A DNA stretch of 64,000 bases, taken from assembly GCF_020886115.1 (NCBI RefSeq), contig NZ_AP025185.1, forward strand, positions 868,001 to 932,000, given 5' to 3'. The position numbers and the translations under genes are program-made. Positions 35,868-44,622 of this stretch are shown here, one piece after another. How positions within the stretch are numbered: position 1 is the stretch's first letter; each line of letters begins with the position of its first letter. The notes beneath the pieces are model-generated. The model was given only the letters and a program-made list of their open reading frames with translations. It made no database searches and had not been told where the DNA came from. The DNA comes from Flavobacterium ammonificans. Lineage in GTDB: Bacteria; Bacteroidota; Bacteroidia; Flavobacteriales; Flavobacteriaceae.

Positions 35868-38537
35868 ATGAAAAGAAATTGTATTGTATTCTTTTTATTT
35901 ACTTTTTATACACTTGTAAATGCCCAAGTTGTTTCTCCATGGAAACGAGTCCCTAGTTCCGATTTTACCCTAAAAAACGATGCTGGAGCTAATCCATCAA
36001 GGAAGAGTAAGTTGCTATTTTATTTAGATCAAGAGCAACTTAAGACCTCATTAGAAGTTTTGTCTCATAAAAGGAAAGGTGATTTCGTACTAATTGAGTT
36101 TCCTAATTCCAATGGAGACCTAGAACAATTTGTAGTGAAAGAATTATCTAATTTTGCTCCTGAATTACAAGAAAAATATCCAGAAATCAGAGCTTTTTCA
36201 GGTAAAAGTAGTGGTGATAAAACAGCTGTTATTCATTTTAGTTTTTCGCCCTATGGATTTCAGTCTATGATACTTCGCGCTAATTCTGGGTCAGAGTTTA
36301 TAGAAGGGTATTCCATTCCGCAATCCATTTATACTATTTTTTCAAGTCGTGATAATGAATCGGAGGCACGTTTAATTTGCACTTCTTTTGAATCAATGGC
36401 TAAACCGATACGGTCTCTATCATCAAAGACTGTTTCTTCTAACGGTATGTTCAAAACACTTCGTTTGGCACTCGCATGTACAGGAGAGTACACTGCTCAT
36501 TTTGGAGGAGTGCCACAAGCTTTGGCGGCTATGAATGCAACCATGACAAGAGTAAATGGAGTTTTTAATAAAGATTTAGCATTGCATTTAAATTTAATCC
36601 CCAATACAGAAATTTTAATTTATCCCAATGCCGCGACTGATCCTTTTTCGCCTGCAAATATTGGCGCTCAAGGCGCTTGGAATATGCAACTTCAAAGAGA
36701 TCTTTCTGCAAAAATCGGAAATTCAAATTACGATATTGGACATTTACTTGGCGCTTCAGGTGGCGGTGGAAATGCTGGCTGTATAGGGTGTGTTTGTAAC
36801 AATCCACAATCACAGAATGATTTAGCTAAAGGCAGTGGCTATTCCTCGCCTTCAGATGGTAAACCCGAGGGAGATACCTTTGATATAGATTTTGTAGCGC
36901 ATGAAATCGGACATCAATTAGGTGCTAATCATACTTTTTCTCATGAAATAGAGGGCACTGGAGTTAGTGTTGAACCAGGTAGCGGTTCCACTATAATGGG
37001 TTATGCTGGGTTAACAGATTACAATGTTCAATTGAATTCGGACGATTATTTTTCTAAAGTTAGCATCGAACAAATTTTAACTAATCTTTCCGCTAAAAGT
37101 TGTCCCGTAGTTACCACTTTGTCTAGTCAGACTCCAACAGTAAATGCCGGTCCTGATTATGTAATTCCAAAAAGCACGCCATTTTATTTAAAAGGAACCT
37201 CTACAGATCCAAATGGAGATAGCATTAGCTATTGTTGGGAACAAATAGATTCTGCTATCAATACTTCTGGAAGTTCTAGCGTTGCATTTCCAACAAAAGA
37301 AAACGGACCCCTTTTTAGATCCGTTTATCCCTCTTCATCTCCAATTCGTTTTTTTCCTTCATTTTCGAATGTTTTAAACTCAGTTTTAACATCAAAGTGG
37401 GAATCTGTTGTAGACATTTCAAGAGAATTAAATTTTGCATTAACAGTTAGAGATAATGCTTTAGGTAATGTAGCACAGACTAATTCAGACACTATGAAAG
37501 TTCAGGTTGATGCGACTACAGGTCCTTTTGAATTTTTATCGCAAAGCGAAGCTGATTTGTCATGGCCTGCTTCTAGTTTTCAAACCATAACATGGGCTGT
37601 AAATAACACTATGAAGTTGCCAGGAGCTTCTCATGTCAATATAAAATTATCAATAGATGGTGGTCAAACATTTCCGATTGTTTTAAAATCAAATACTCCA
37701 AACGATGGTTCAGAATTAATAGTAGTTCCTAAAGGAATTGTTGGTAAAAATTGCAGACTCTTAATTGAACCGGTATCCTCAATTTTTTACACCGTAAATA
37801 AAGAATCGTTTGCAATAGGATACTCTTCTGTTACCACATGTAGCACCTACGATTTTCCTACGCCATTCGTGATACCAGAGTCTATTACTCCGTTAACTAG
37901 AACAATTTCAGTTCCAGTTAACTCGTCAATGGTTTCTGATGTTAATGTAAAAGTAGAATTGAGTCATGAATATATTTCAGACGTTCAAATTGAATTAATA
38001 AGTCCGCAAAGGAGAGTAATAAAACTGTTAGAAAACAAATGTGGAGATACTAATTCTAGTTTAAAACTTAATTTTGATGACCAAGGAACAGAACTTAATT
38101 GCACCTCTTCGCTGCTGCAAAATGTAGTTCCAATAGATCCGTTAAATGTATTAAATGATAGTAATCCTTCCGGAAATTGGTCCATCAGAGCCAGAGATTT
38201 GTTTAGTGGAGATAGTGGGTCTATTCAGTCAGCTTCTGTAACCATTTGCACCAAAGCATTTACTCCGATCGCTCCATTTGAAATAGATTTAAGCTCAGTT
38301 TTAGTGTATCCAAATCCAAATCAAGGAGAATTTAATGTTATTTTTACAAGCGATCAAGTCGCAGAAAAAACAATTATGGTACATGATTTACTAGGAAGAA
38401 AAATTTACGAAAAACAATTCCTTAGTACTACCATTTTTTATGAAACAATCCAACTAGTCAATGTTCAAACGGGAGTCTATATTGTAACAGTAAAAGATGG
38501 TCCAAGACAATTAACCAAGAAAATAGTAATCGAGTAA
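35868..38537 (+). CDS. Secreted reprolysin-like metalloprotease with P domain and T9SS type A signal
   Basis: The protein has 889 residues: signal peptide ending LVNAQ (about 1-20); a propeptide; a metzincin catalytic domain (about 195-420) with the zinc site HEIGHQLGANH at 345-355 and the Met-turn region SGSTIMGYAG; a PKD/Ig-like stretch (about 420-570); a proprotein-convertase P domain (about 660-795, LSHEYISDVQIELISP, NPSGNWSIRARD); and a C-terminal type A sorting domain beginning VYPNPNQGEF and ending with basic/hydrophobic KKIVIE. Secreted through the T9SS, probably as an extracellular protease for protein feeding. It meets pth tail to tail with 10 bases between. Confidence 0.92.
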   Translation: MKRNCIVFFLFTFYTLVNAQVVSPWKRVPSSDFTLKNDAGANPSRKSKLLFYLDQEQLKTSLEVLSHKRKGDFVLIEFPNSNGDLEQFVVKELSNFAPELQEKYPEIRAFSGKSSGDKTAVIHFSFSPYGFQSMILRANSGSEFIEGYSIPQSIYTIFSSRDNESEARLICTSFESMAKPIRSLSSKTVSSNGMFKTLRLALACTGEYTAHFGGVPQALAAMNATMTRVNGVFNKDLALHLNLIPNTEILIYPNAATDPFSPANIGAQGAWNMQLQRDLSAKIGNSNYDIGHLLGASGGGGNAGCIGCVCNNPQSQNDLAKGSGYSSPSDGKPEGDTFDIDFVAHEIGHQLGANHTFSHEIEGTGVSVEPGSGSTIMGYAGLTDYNVQLNSDDYFSKVSIEQILTNLSAKSCPVVTTLSSQTPTVNAGPDYVIPKSTPFYLKGTSTDPNGDSISYCWEQIDSAINTSGSSSVAFPTKENGPLFRSVYPSSSPIRFFPSFSNVLNSVLTSKWESVVDISRELNFALTVRDNALGNVAQTNSDTMKVQVDATTGPFEFLSQSEADLSWPASSFQTITWAVNNTMKLPGASHVNIKLSIDGGQTFPIVLKSNTPNDGSELIVVPKGIVGKNCRLLIEPVSSIFYTVNKESFAIGYSSVTTCSTYDFPTPFVIPESITPLTRTISVPVNSSMVSDVNVKVELSHEYISDVQIELISPQRRVIKLLENKCGDTNSSLKLNFDDQGTELNCTSSLLQNVVPIDPLNVLNDSNPSGNWSIRARDLFSGDSGSIQSASVTICTKAFTPIAPFEIDLSSVLVYPNPNQGEFNVIFTSDQVAEKTIMVHDLLGRKIYEKQFLSTTIFYETIQLVNVQTGVYIVTVKDGPRQLTKKIVIE

Positions 38538-38547
38538 TTAGTGGTTC

Positions 38548-39222
38548 TTATTTTCCATTGTAGCTAGTCATAGTGTTTTCTAGACCAGCAGTTCCAAAAG
38601 ATTGTATAATTGTAGCTGCTAATTCAAGTCGTTCAGGGAGTTTAGCTTTTTCTTCTTCATCCCATTCGCCTAAAACATAATCCACCTGTTGTCCTTTTTT
38701 GAATTGGTCACTAATTCCAAAACGGAAACGAGTATAGTTTTGAGTATTCAAGATTAAATTGATGTTTTTGAGTCCGTTATGCCCGCCATCACTTCCTTTG
38801 GGTTTGATGCGAATTGTGCCAAAAGACAAGTTCAAGTCATCGGTAATTACCAATATATTTTCTAAAGGAATATTTTCTTTATCCATCCAGTATTTAACCG
38901 CTTTCCCGCTTAAATTCATGTAGGTGTTGGGTTTTAACAAAAAGAAAGTACGCCCTTTGAATTTGTATTCGGCAAGAGCGCCTAATTTAACCGTTTCAAA
39001 AGAAAGATTTTCCTTTTTAGCCAAAAAGTCCAATGCTTTAAATCCAATATTATGGCGTGTATTGACATATTCGGCTCCGATATTCCCTAGCCCAACAATT
39101 AAAAATTTATTACTCACGCTTTTCATATTGTCATTTGTGTGTTCGTGAACCTCCGGTTTCTTACTATCTGTATCACTTACTGTTTTACTAGAGGCAAACA
39201 GTTGTTTTATCCATTGAATCAT
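38548..39222 (-). CDS. pth: Peptidyl-tRNA hydrolase
   Basis: Frees tRNA from dropped-off peptidyl-tRNA. The protein has 224 residues; the catalytic domain begins at about residue 38 (FLIVGLGNIGAEYVNTRHNIGF, with Asn and His of the active site), and carries NTYMNLSGKAV, ITDDLNLSFG and KGSDGGHNGLKN. It has a polar N-terminal extension of about 35 residues (MIQWIKQLF then SDTDSKKPEVHEHTND), longer than the usual start; the start codon chosen lies directly behind a promoter. An internal ATG before KSVSNKF would give the standard length. Confidence 0.94.
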   Translation of the reverse strand: MIQWIKQLFASSKTVSDTDSKKPEVHEHTNDNMKSVSNKFLIVGLGNIGAEYVNTRHNIGFKALDFLAKKENLSFETVKLGALAEYKFKGRTFFLLKPNTYMNLSGKAVKYWMDKENIPLENILVITDDLNLSFGTIRIKPKGSDGGHNGLKNINLILNTQNYTRFRFGISDQFKKGQQVDYVLGEWDEEEKAKLPERLELAATIIQSFGTAGLENTMTSYNGK

Positions 39223-39226
39223 ACTG

Positions 39227-39254
39227 CAAAAATAAACTTATTTAAAAGAATCAA
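39227..39254 (-). promoter_or_regulatory. pth promoter, probably leaderless
   Basis: Read on the minus strand: TTG (39252-39254), 17 bases, TATTTTTG (39227-39234), CAGT, then ATG. The -33 element adjoins the U tract of the rplY terminator. Confidence 0.6.
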
Positions 39255-39256
39255 CC

Positions 39257-39292
39257 AAAAAAAAAGCACCAGTTGTAGAACTGATGCTTTTT
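39257..39292 (-). terminator. Terminator of prs-rplY
   Basis: On the minus strand AAAAAGCATCAGTT pairs with AACTGGTGCTTTTT (one G-U pair) around a CTAC loop, followed by a T run. It lies 18 bases after the rplY stop. Confidence 0.85.
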
Positions 39293-39310
39293 CGTAGGAT
39301 TGAAAAAAAA

Positions 39311-39916
39311 TTATTTTTTTCCTTTTGGTGCTTTTGCAGCCTTTGCAGCTTCTTGAGCCGCTTTCATAGCCGCACGAGAAATTCTTACTTGACAAACTAC
39401 AGTATTGTCTGGGTGCATTAATTTGTATTTGTCAGAAACTAATTTCGTAACATACAATTTGTTACCCATTTCAAGTGGAGTGATGTCAGCCTCAACAAAA
39501 TCTGGAAGATTTTTAGGTAAAGCTTTCACTTTTAATTTACGAGTGTTCAAACGTAAAACACCACCTGCAAGAACACCTTTAGATGTACCAACAATTTTCA
39601 CAGGAACTTCCATAGTGATTTCTTTATTGTCAAACAATTGGAAGAAGTCAATGTGTAAAATTCTGTCAGTTACTGGGTGAACTTGAATGTCTTGCAAAAT
39701 TGCATTGAATGATTTTCCTTTACCCAAATCAATCACAACTGTGTGTGCGTTTGGAGTGTAAACCAAGTTTTTAAATGCTTTTTCTTCTGCTGAAAAATGA
39801 ACTGGTTGATCTCCTCCGTATAAAACGCAAGGAATCGCTCCAGCATTACGTAAGGCTTTAGTAGCAACTTTGCCCACGCTTTCTCTTTCTGATCCTTTGA
39901 TTGTAATTGATTTCAT
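39311..39916 (-). CDS. rplY: 50S ribosomal protein L25 (general stress protein Ctc type)
   Basis: Binds 5S rRNA. The protein has 201 residues, the long Ctc type: an N-terminal L25 domain ([16 protein letters not shown], then [16 protein letters not shown] and ILHIDFFQL, to about 95) and a C-terminal beta domain (about 96-180), ending with a lysine/alanine-rich tail ([10 protein letters not shown]). It begins 27 bases after prs, with no separate promoter visible, so both share a transcript. The prs-rplY order, often followed by pth, is found widely in bacteria. Confidence 0.95.
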   Translation of the reverse strand: MKSITIKGSERESVGKVATKALRNAGAIPCVLYGGDQPVHFSAEEKAFKNLVYTPNAHTVVIDLGKGKSFNAILQDIQVHPVTDRILHIDFFQLFDNKEITMEVPVKIVGTSKGVLAGGVLRLNTRKLKVKALPKNLPDFVEADITPLEMGNKLYVTKLVSDKYKLMHPDNTVVCQVRISRAAMKAAQEAAKAAKAPKGKK

Positions 39917-39943
39917 TGTAAAAAAATATAGTTATTAAAAATA

Positions 39944-40885
39944 TTACATAATAAACTTTCCACTAATGGAATTGTTGTGGTGCACCATGTGCATTACTTC
40001 TGCGAAAAGAGGCGCACAACTCAACACTCTAATCTTGTCCGATTTTTTCTTCAACGGAATAGAATCGGTAACTATTAATTCACTCAATTTTGAGTTTTCT
40101 ATTTTTTCGTAGGCGTCTCCAGATAAGATTGGGTGAGTACAAATGGCTCTTACGCTCAATGCTCCTTTTTCAATCATTAAATCGGCTGCTTTCGCCAATG
40201 TGCCTCCGGTATCGATCATATCGTCTACAAGAATTACATTTTTGCCTTTCACCTCTCCAATTAACTCCATAGTGTCAATTATATTGGCTACTTTTCTTTG
40301 TTTGTAACAAACCACCACATCTGATTCTAAAAATTTAGAATACGCATAGGCTCTTTTAGAACCTCCCATATCAGGGGAAGCAATCGTTAAATTATCCAAA
40401 CCTAAACTTTTTACATACGGTAAAAAGATAGTAGAAGCAAAAAGATGATCTACTGGTTTTTCGAAAAAACCTTGGATTTGATCTGCGTGTAAATCCATAG
40501 TCATTACTCTTGTTGCTCCTGCGGCATCCAATAAGTTGGCTACTAATTTAGCTCCAATTGGCACCCTTGGTTTGTCTTTTCTATCCTGTCTTGCCCAACC
40601 GAAGTAAGGAATGACAGCAGTAATATGTCTAGCTGATGCACGTTTAGCCGCATCAATCATTAATAACAATTCCATCAAGTTGTCCGCACTTGGAAAAGTC
40701 GAACAAACTATAAATACACGTAATCCTCTTATAGACTCTTCAAAAGAAGGCTGGAATTCACCATCGCTATAGGTTGAGGTAATTACTTTTCCTAGTGGCA
40801 CTCCATATGCTTGCGCAATTTGTTCTGCTAGGTATACACTTTTTGAACATGCAAAAATTTTAGCTTCTGGTTCGTGGTGCGACAT
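39944..40885 (-). CDS. prs: Ribose-phosphate pyrophosphokinase (PRPP synthetase)
   Basis: Makes PRPP from ribose 5-phosphate and ATP for purine, pyrimidine, histidine and NAD synthesis. The protein has 313 residues. The motifs are complete: FACSKSVYLAEQIA, YFGWARQDRKDKPR, the PRPP-loop VILVDDMIDTGGT (about 219-231) and the metal-binding TMDLHADQIQGFF. It diverges from the tRNA-Leu gene. The leader is about 115 bases long, counted from a -7 box at 41003-41010. Confidence 0.97.
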   Translation of the reverse strand: MSHHEPEAKIFACSKSVYLAEQIAQAYGVPLGKVITSTYSDGEFQPSFEESIRGLRVFIVCSTFPSADNLMELLLMIDAAKRASARHITAVIPYFGWARQDRKDKPRVPIGAKLVANLLDAAGATRVMTMDLHADQIQGFFEKPVDHLFASTIFLPYVKSLGLDNLTIASPDMGGSKRAYAYSKFLESDVVVCYKQRKVANIIDTMELIGEVKGKNVILVDDMIDTGGTLAKAADLMIEKGALSVRAICTHPILSGDAYEKIENSKLSELIVTDSIPLKKKSDKIRVLSCAPLFAEVMHMVHHNNSISGKFIM

Positions 40886-41002
40886 TCGTATTGTTTATTA
40901 GTCCGTGACCTTTTTATAGTTATACTATTAATTTTATAATAGTTGTAGCTACTTTATACGCCTCGGTTGTAGTTAGTTAGTTAGCTGTGTTTTAACGAGC
41001 TG

Positions 41003-41010
41003 CAAATTTA
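41003..41010 (-). promoter_or_regulatory. prs -7 box
   Basis: The minus strand reads TAAATTTG, an exact box. The 352-base gap 40886-41237 holds this box, a TAGT repeat near 40971-40985, the divergent tRNA promoter at 41051-41084 and the tRNA leader; no gene is seen. Confidence 0.5.
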
Positions 41011-41050
41011 TAAAATTTATCCAACTCTGAAAGGAAAAATTTAAGTATTT

Positions 41051-41084
41051 TTTGTAGCACGTTTAATTTTATTTTTTACATTTG
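41051..41084 (+). promoter_or_regulatory. tRNA-Leu promoter
   Basis: TTTG (41051-41054), 22 bases, TACATTTG (41077-41084). Transcription would start near 41088, about 150 bases before the mature tRNA end, an unusually long 5' leader. Confidence 0.6.
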
Positions 41085-41237
41085 CACCGTGTTAAAGGAA
41101 TCGAGGCTTGATTTTGTATTAAACTCCTCTTTTATTGCGTTAAAATAACTGTTGTTATTTTATGTCTGCTAAGCCCGGATGACTGTTTTACTTTTATTTT
41201 TTTTAAAAATAAATCAGAAATTTCGAAGCTACAATTT

Positions 41238-41317
41238 GCCCGGATGGCGGAATTGGTAGACGCGCTGGTCTCAAACACCTGTGGGAAACCGTGCCGGTTC
41301 GACTCCGGCTCCGGGTA
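41238..41317 (+). tRNA. tRNA-Leu (CAA)
   Basis: Folds as a class II tRNA: acceptor GCCCGGA with TCCGGGT (first pair G-U), D arm with AATTGGTAGAC, anticodon loop CTCAAAC with anticodon CAA, a long variable arm (TGTGGGAAACCGTG), and T arm GCCGG-TTCGACT-CCGGC. The 3' CCA is not encoded. It is followed at once by a strong terminator, so it is a single-gene unit. It reads UUG leucine codons. Confidence 0.95.
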
Positions 41318-41318
41318 C

Positions 41319-41353
41319 AAAAGCCTCTTCGAAAGAAGAGGCTTTTTTGTTTT
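41319..41353 (+). terminator. Terminator of tRNA-Leu
   Basis: AAAAGCCTCTTC (41319-41330) and GAAGAGGCTTTT (41335-41346) form a 12-pair stem with a GAAA loop and a T run, starting one base after the tRNA. Confidence 0.93.
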
Positions 41354-41466
41354 GCTAACTTTTCTAATTGATATTCACTTTTTACTTTTTTGTGAGACGA
41401 AAAACAGTACATTTGTTTATTATTTTTAAAGAATAATTAAACAAAAAATCAATCTATTTTTCTTTC

Positions 41467-42975
41467 TTGAAAAAACAGTCCCTACATATTGTTTGGTTCA
41501 AACGTGATTTCCGTTTGGTGGATAATGAAGCCTTGTTTCATGCGCATCAATCGGGTGTGCCGCTGTTGTTCATTTGTTTTTTTGAACCTAGCGTTATGAG
41601 TTATCCCGATTCGGATGTTCGCCATTGGCGATTCATTTACGAATCTATTCAGGATTTGAATAAAAAATTAGCGCCGTCGAAAGCAAAAATCTATTTTTTT
41701 CATGACGAAGTCAAAACTGTTTTTTCCAAATTAATTCAAAAATATGAAGTAAAATCTGTTTTCTCCCATCAAGAAATCGGAAATAAGTTAACCTACGACC
41801 GCGATTTGGAAATGAAAGCGTTTTTCGATGACAATGACATCATTTGGAAAGAGTTTCAGATGCACGGTGTCATTCGTAAATTAAAATCAAGACAAGATTG
41901 GGACAAGCGCTGGGAACAAGTCATGCGTGATACCCCAAAAATTATAAATGAATCCGATTTAAAAACGATAGCATTAGATTCGGAGTTTTATGACAAAATA
42001 AAAGGCGCGGATTTATCAACTGAAATCACTACTCCAAATCCTAACTTTCAACGTGGAGGCGAATATTGGGCCTGGCGTTATTTGGATAGTTTTGTTAAAG
42101 AACGGTATGTCAATTACAGCAAACACATTTCAAAACCGGCCTTGAGTAGAAAAGGCTGCAGTCGCTTGTCGCCTTATTTAACGTATGGAAACATTAGTAT
42201 GCGGATGATTTATCAGTATACGAATCAGCATTACGAGTCATCTAAAAATAAACGAGCGATTCTCAATTTTGTTTCGCGCTTGCATTGGCATTGCCATTTC
42301 ATTCAAAAGTTTGAAGACGAATGCGAAATGGAATTTGAAAACGCCAACCGTGCCTATGATTCTTTGGTAAAACCAAAAAACGAGACCTACATCAAAGCTT
42401 GGCAAGAAGGAAAAACGGGTGTGCCAATTGTCGATGCCTGTATGAGATGTTTGGTAGCAACGGGCTATATTAATTTTAGAATGCGCGCCATGGTAGTGTC
42501 ATTTTTCACTTTTAATTTATGGCAAGATTGGCGTGAATTGCATTTCTTGGCAAGGCAGTTTTTAGATTACGAACCTGGAATTCATTATCCGCAAATTCAA
42601 ATGCAATCTGGGACCACGGGAATTAATACGATACGAATTTACAGTCCGATTAAAAATTCTGAAGAGCATGATCCTGATGGAATTTTCATTAAACAATGGC
42701 TCCCCGAATTAGCTGAAGTACCCGTGCATTTGCTTCACGAACCTTGGAAAATGAACGAAATGGAGCAGCAATTTTATAATTGCATTATTGGCACAGATTA
42801 TCCAGCTCCTATTGTTGATATTGAAGCAACTCGAAAGTATGCCAGCGATATCGTTTGGAGCTTTCGCAAAAAAGATGAAGTGAAACAAGAAGGAAAACGA
42901 ATTTTGCAAAAACACGTGAGTAACCCCAATAAACCAAAAAATGCGAGGAGTAAAAAAACAAAACCTACCAACTAA
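41467..42975 (+). CDS. Cryptochrome/DNA photolyase family protein (class I-like)
   Basis: The protein has 502 residues. The N-terminal antenna-binding Rossmann domain begins [20 protein letters not shown]; the FAD domain contains [57 protein letters not shown] and the FAD-loop [22 protein letters not shown]. It either repairs pyrimidine dimers with blue light or is a light receptor. It must start at TTG: there is no ATG before the conserved domain. It heads a run of three family members. Its last 35 bases overlap the DUF2256 gene in another frame. Confidence 0.9.
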   Translation: MKKQSLHIVWFKRDFRLVDNEALFHAHQSGVPLLFICFFEPSVMSYPDSDVRHWRFIYESIQDLNKKLAPSKAKIYFFHDEVKTVFSKLIQKYEVKSVFSHQEIGNKLTYDRDLEMKAFFDDNDIIWKEFQMHGVIRKLKSRQDWDKRWEQVMRDTPKIINESDLKTIALDSEFYDKIKGADLSTEITTPNPNFQRGGEYWAWRYLDSFVKERYVNYSKHISKPALSRKGCSRLSPYLTYGNISMRMIYQYTNQHYESSKNKRAILNFVSRLHWHCHFIQKFEDECEMEFENANRAYDSLVKPKNETYIKAWQEGKTGVPIVDACMRCLVATGYINFRMRAMVVSFFTFNLWQDWRELHFLARQFLDYEPGIHYPQIQMQSGTTGINTIRIYSPIKNSEEHDPDGIFIKQWLPELAEVPVHLLHEPWKMNEMEQQFYNCIIGTDYPAPIVDIEATRKYASDIVWSFRKKDEVKQEGKRILQKHVSNPNKPKNARSKKTKPTN

Positions 42976-43078
42976 GGTTTGTGTCGTTTGCCAAAAACCA
43001 TTCGCTTGGCGTAAAAAATGGGAAAAAGTGTGGGACGAAGTAAAATACTGTAGTGATAAATGCAGAGGAAAAAAATAA
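42941..43078 (+). CDS. DUF2256 small zinc-ribbon-like protein
   Basis: The frame from ATG 42941 encodes 45 residues, [20 protein letters not shown] followed by [21 protein letters not shown] and RGKK. Two CxxC-type pairs (CVVC and C-x3-C) could bind one zinc. This is the DUF2256 family, which is often found next to photolyase or cryptochrome genes; its function is unknown. It overlaps the upstream gene by 35 bases in the +1 frame and ends 8 bases before the next photolyase, so all are surely on one mRNA. Confidence 0.88.
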   Translation: MRGVKKQNLPTKVCVVCQKPFAWRKKWEKVWDEVKYCSDKCRGKK

Positions 43079-43086
43079 ATTAATAA

Positions 43087-44622
43087 ATGTCAAAAACGTT
43101 ACGATTAGTTCTCGGAGATCAATTGAACAGCAATCATTCTTGGTTCAAAACCATTGATGATTCGGTGACTTATGTGATGATGGAAATCCGAACAGAAACG
43201 GATTATGCCACGCATCATATTCAAAAAATAGTTGGGTTTTTTTCGGCGATGCAAGAATTTGCTGCCGAAATACAATCGCAACAACATCGAGTAATTTATA
43301 TTCGTTTGAATGATGGCAATAATTTACAATCGTTTGAGAAAAACATCAAATCATTAATAGAGAAAGAACAGTTTACCCATTTTGAATACCAATTCCCAGA
43401 CGAATACCGATTGGACGAACAGTTGAAAAATTTATGCCAGTCGCTTTCTATTACAAGTTACGTATGCGATTCGGAGCATTTTATGAGTTCAAGAAACGAA
43501 TTAGGTGATTTTTTCGAAGGTAAAAAAACCTTTTTAATGGAGAGTTTTTACCATATGATGCGTAAAAAACACCATATTTTAATGGAGGGCGACAAGCCTT
43601 TGACAGGAAAATGGAATTACGATGGAGAAAATCGAAAAAAATTACCCAAAGATCACAAACCCACTTCGCCTTTGGTTTTCCAAAATGATGTAACCAAAAT
43701 CGTTTCAGAAATTCAAAAAACAGATATCAAAAGCATTGGAAACATCGATGCAGAAAATTTTGTTTGGCCCATTAACAGAAAGCAATCACTTGAATTACTC
43801 GATTTTTTTGTGACGGAATGTTTAGCACTTTTTGGGAGTTACCAGGATGCGATGACGCCTAACGAATGGTCGTTGTATCACGCCCGACTTTCGTTTTCTA
43901 TGAATGTGAAACTAATTTCACCTTTGGAAGTGATTCAGCGAGCAATTACAGAATGGGAAAACCGTCCTGAAGCAATTGCCTACCATCAATTGGAAGGATT
44001 TGTGCGCCAAATTATTGGCTGGCGCGAGTATATGAGAGGTATTTATTGGAACAAAATGCCCGAATATGCCACGATGAATTATTTCAATAACGAAAACTCA
44101 CTTCCGGAATGGTTTTGGACAGGAAAAACCAAAATGAATTGTTTGAAAGATGCAATCAATCAATCTCTGAATTACGCCTATGCACACCACATTCAGCGCT
44201 TGATGGTTACAGGTAATTTTGCACTTTTAGCAGAAATTCATCCTGATGAAGTGGACGCTTGGTATTTGGGCATTTATATCGATGCGATTGAATGGGTAGA
44301 AATTACGAACACGCGCGGGATGAGTCAGTTTGCAGATGGCGGCATCGTAGGTACAAAACCCTATGTGAGTTCGGCAGCATACATTGACAAAATGAGTCAT
44401 TATTGTGGAAGTTGCTTTTATAAAAAGGCTGTAAAAACAGGAGACAAAGCTTGTCCTTTCAATAGTTTGTATTGGAATTTTTATGATAAAAATGAAGACA
44501 AATTAGGTAAAAATCCCCGAATTGGTATGATGTACAATGTATGGCGCAAAATGAAACCCGATGACAAAGTTGCCTTATTGGAACAAGCCGATTATTATTT
44601 GAAAAACATCAATAATTTATGA
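43087..44622 (+). CDS. FeS-type bacterial cryptochrome/(6-4) photolyase
   Basis: The protein has 511 residues and belongs to the PhrB/CryB group. It begins LRLVLGDQLN, the sign of the group's antenna domain. Four cysteines that hold the [4Fe-4S] cluster are in place: C352 (KMNCLKD), C440 and C443 (YCGSC), and C456 (KACPF), with the same spacing as in Agrobacterium PhrB. The C-terminal FAD domain has GWREYMRG and WVEITNTRGMSQFADGG. Characterised relatives repair (6-4) photoproducts. It overlaps the next gene by 4 bases (ATGA). Confidence 0.93.
   Translation: MSKTLRLVLGDQLNSNHSWFKTIDDSVTYVMMEIRTETDYATHHIQKIVGFFSAMQEFAAEIQSQQHRVIYIRLNDGNNLQSFEKNIKSLIEKEQFTHFEYQFPDEYRLDEQLKNLCQSLSITSYVCDSEHFMSSRNELGDFFEGKKTFLMESFYHMMRKKHHILMEGDKPLTGKWNYDGENRKKLPKDHKPTSPLVFQNDVTKIVSEIQKTDIKSIGNIDAENFVWPINRKQSLELLDFFVTECLALFGSYQDAMTPNEWSLYHARLSFSMNVKLISPLEVIQRAITEWENRPEAIAYHQLEGFVRQIIGWREYMRGIYWNKMPEYATMNYFNNENSLPEWFWTGKTKMNCLKDAINQSLNYAYAHHIQRLMVTGNFALLAEIHPDEVDAWYLGIYIDAIEWVEITNTRGMSQFADGGIVGTKPYVSSAAYIDKMSHYCGSCFYKKAVKTGDKACPFNSLYWNFYDKNEDKLGKNPRIGMMYNVWRKMKPDDKVALLEQADYYLKNINNL

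Noticed and set aside
41173-41181. Second tRNA gene before tRNA-Leu
   Set aside because: Only nine bases match the tRNA 5' end; there are no D, anticodon or T arms after it.
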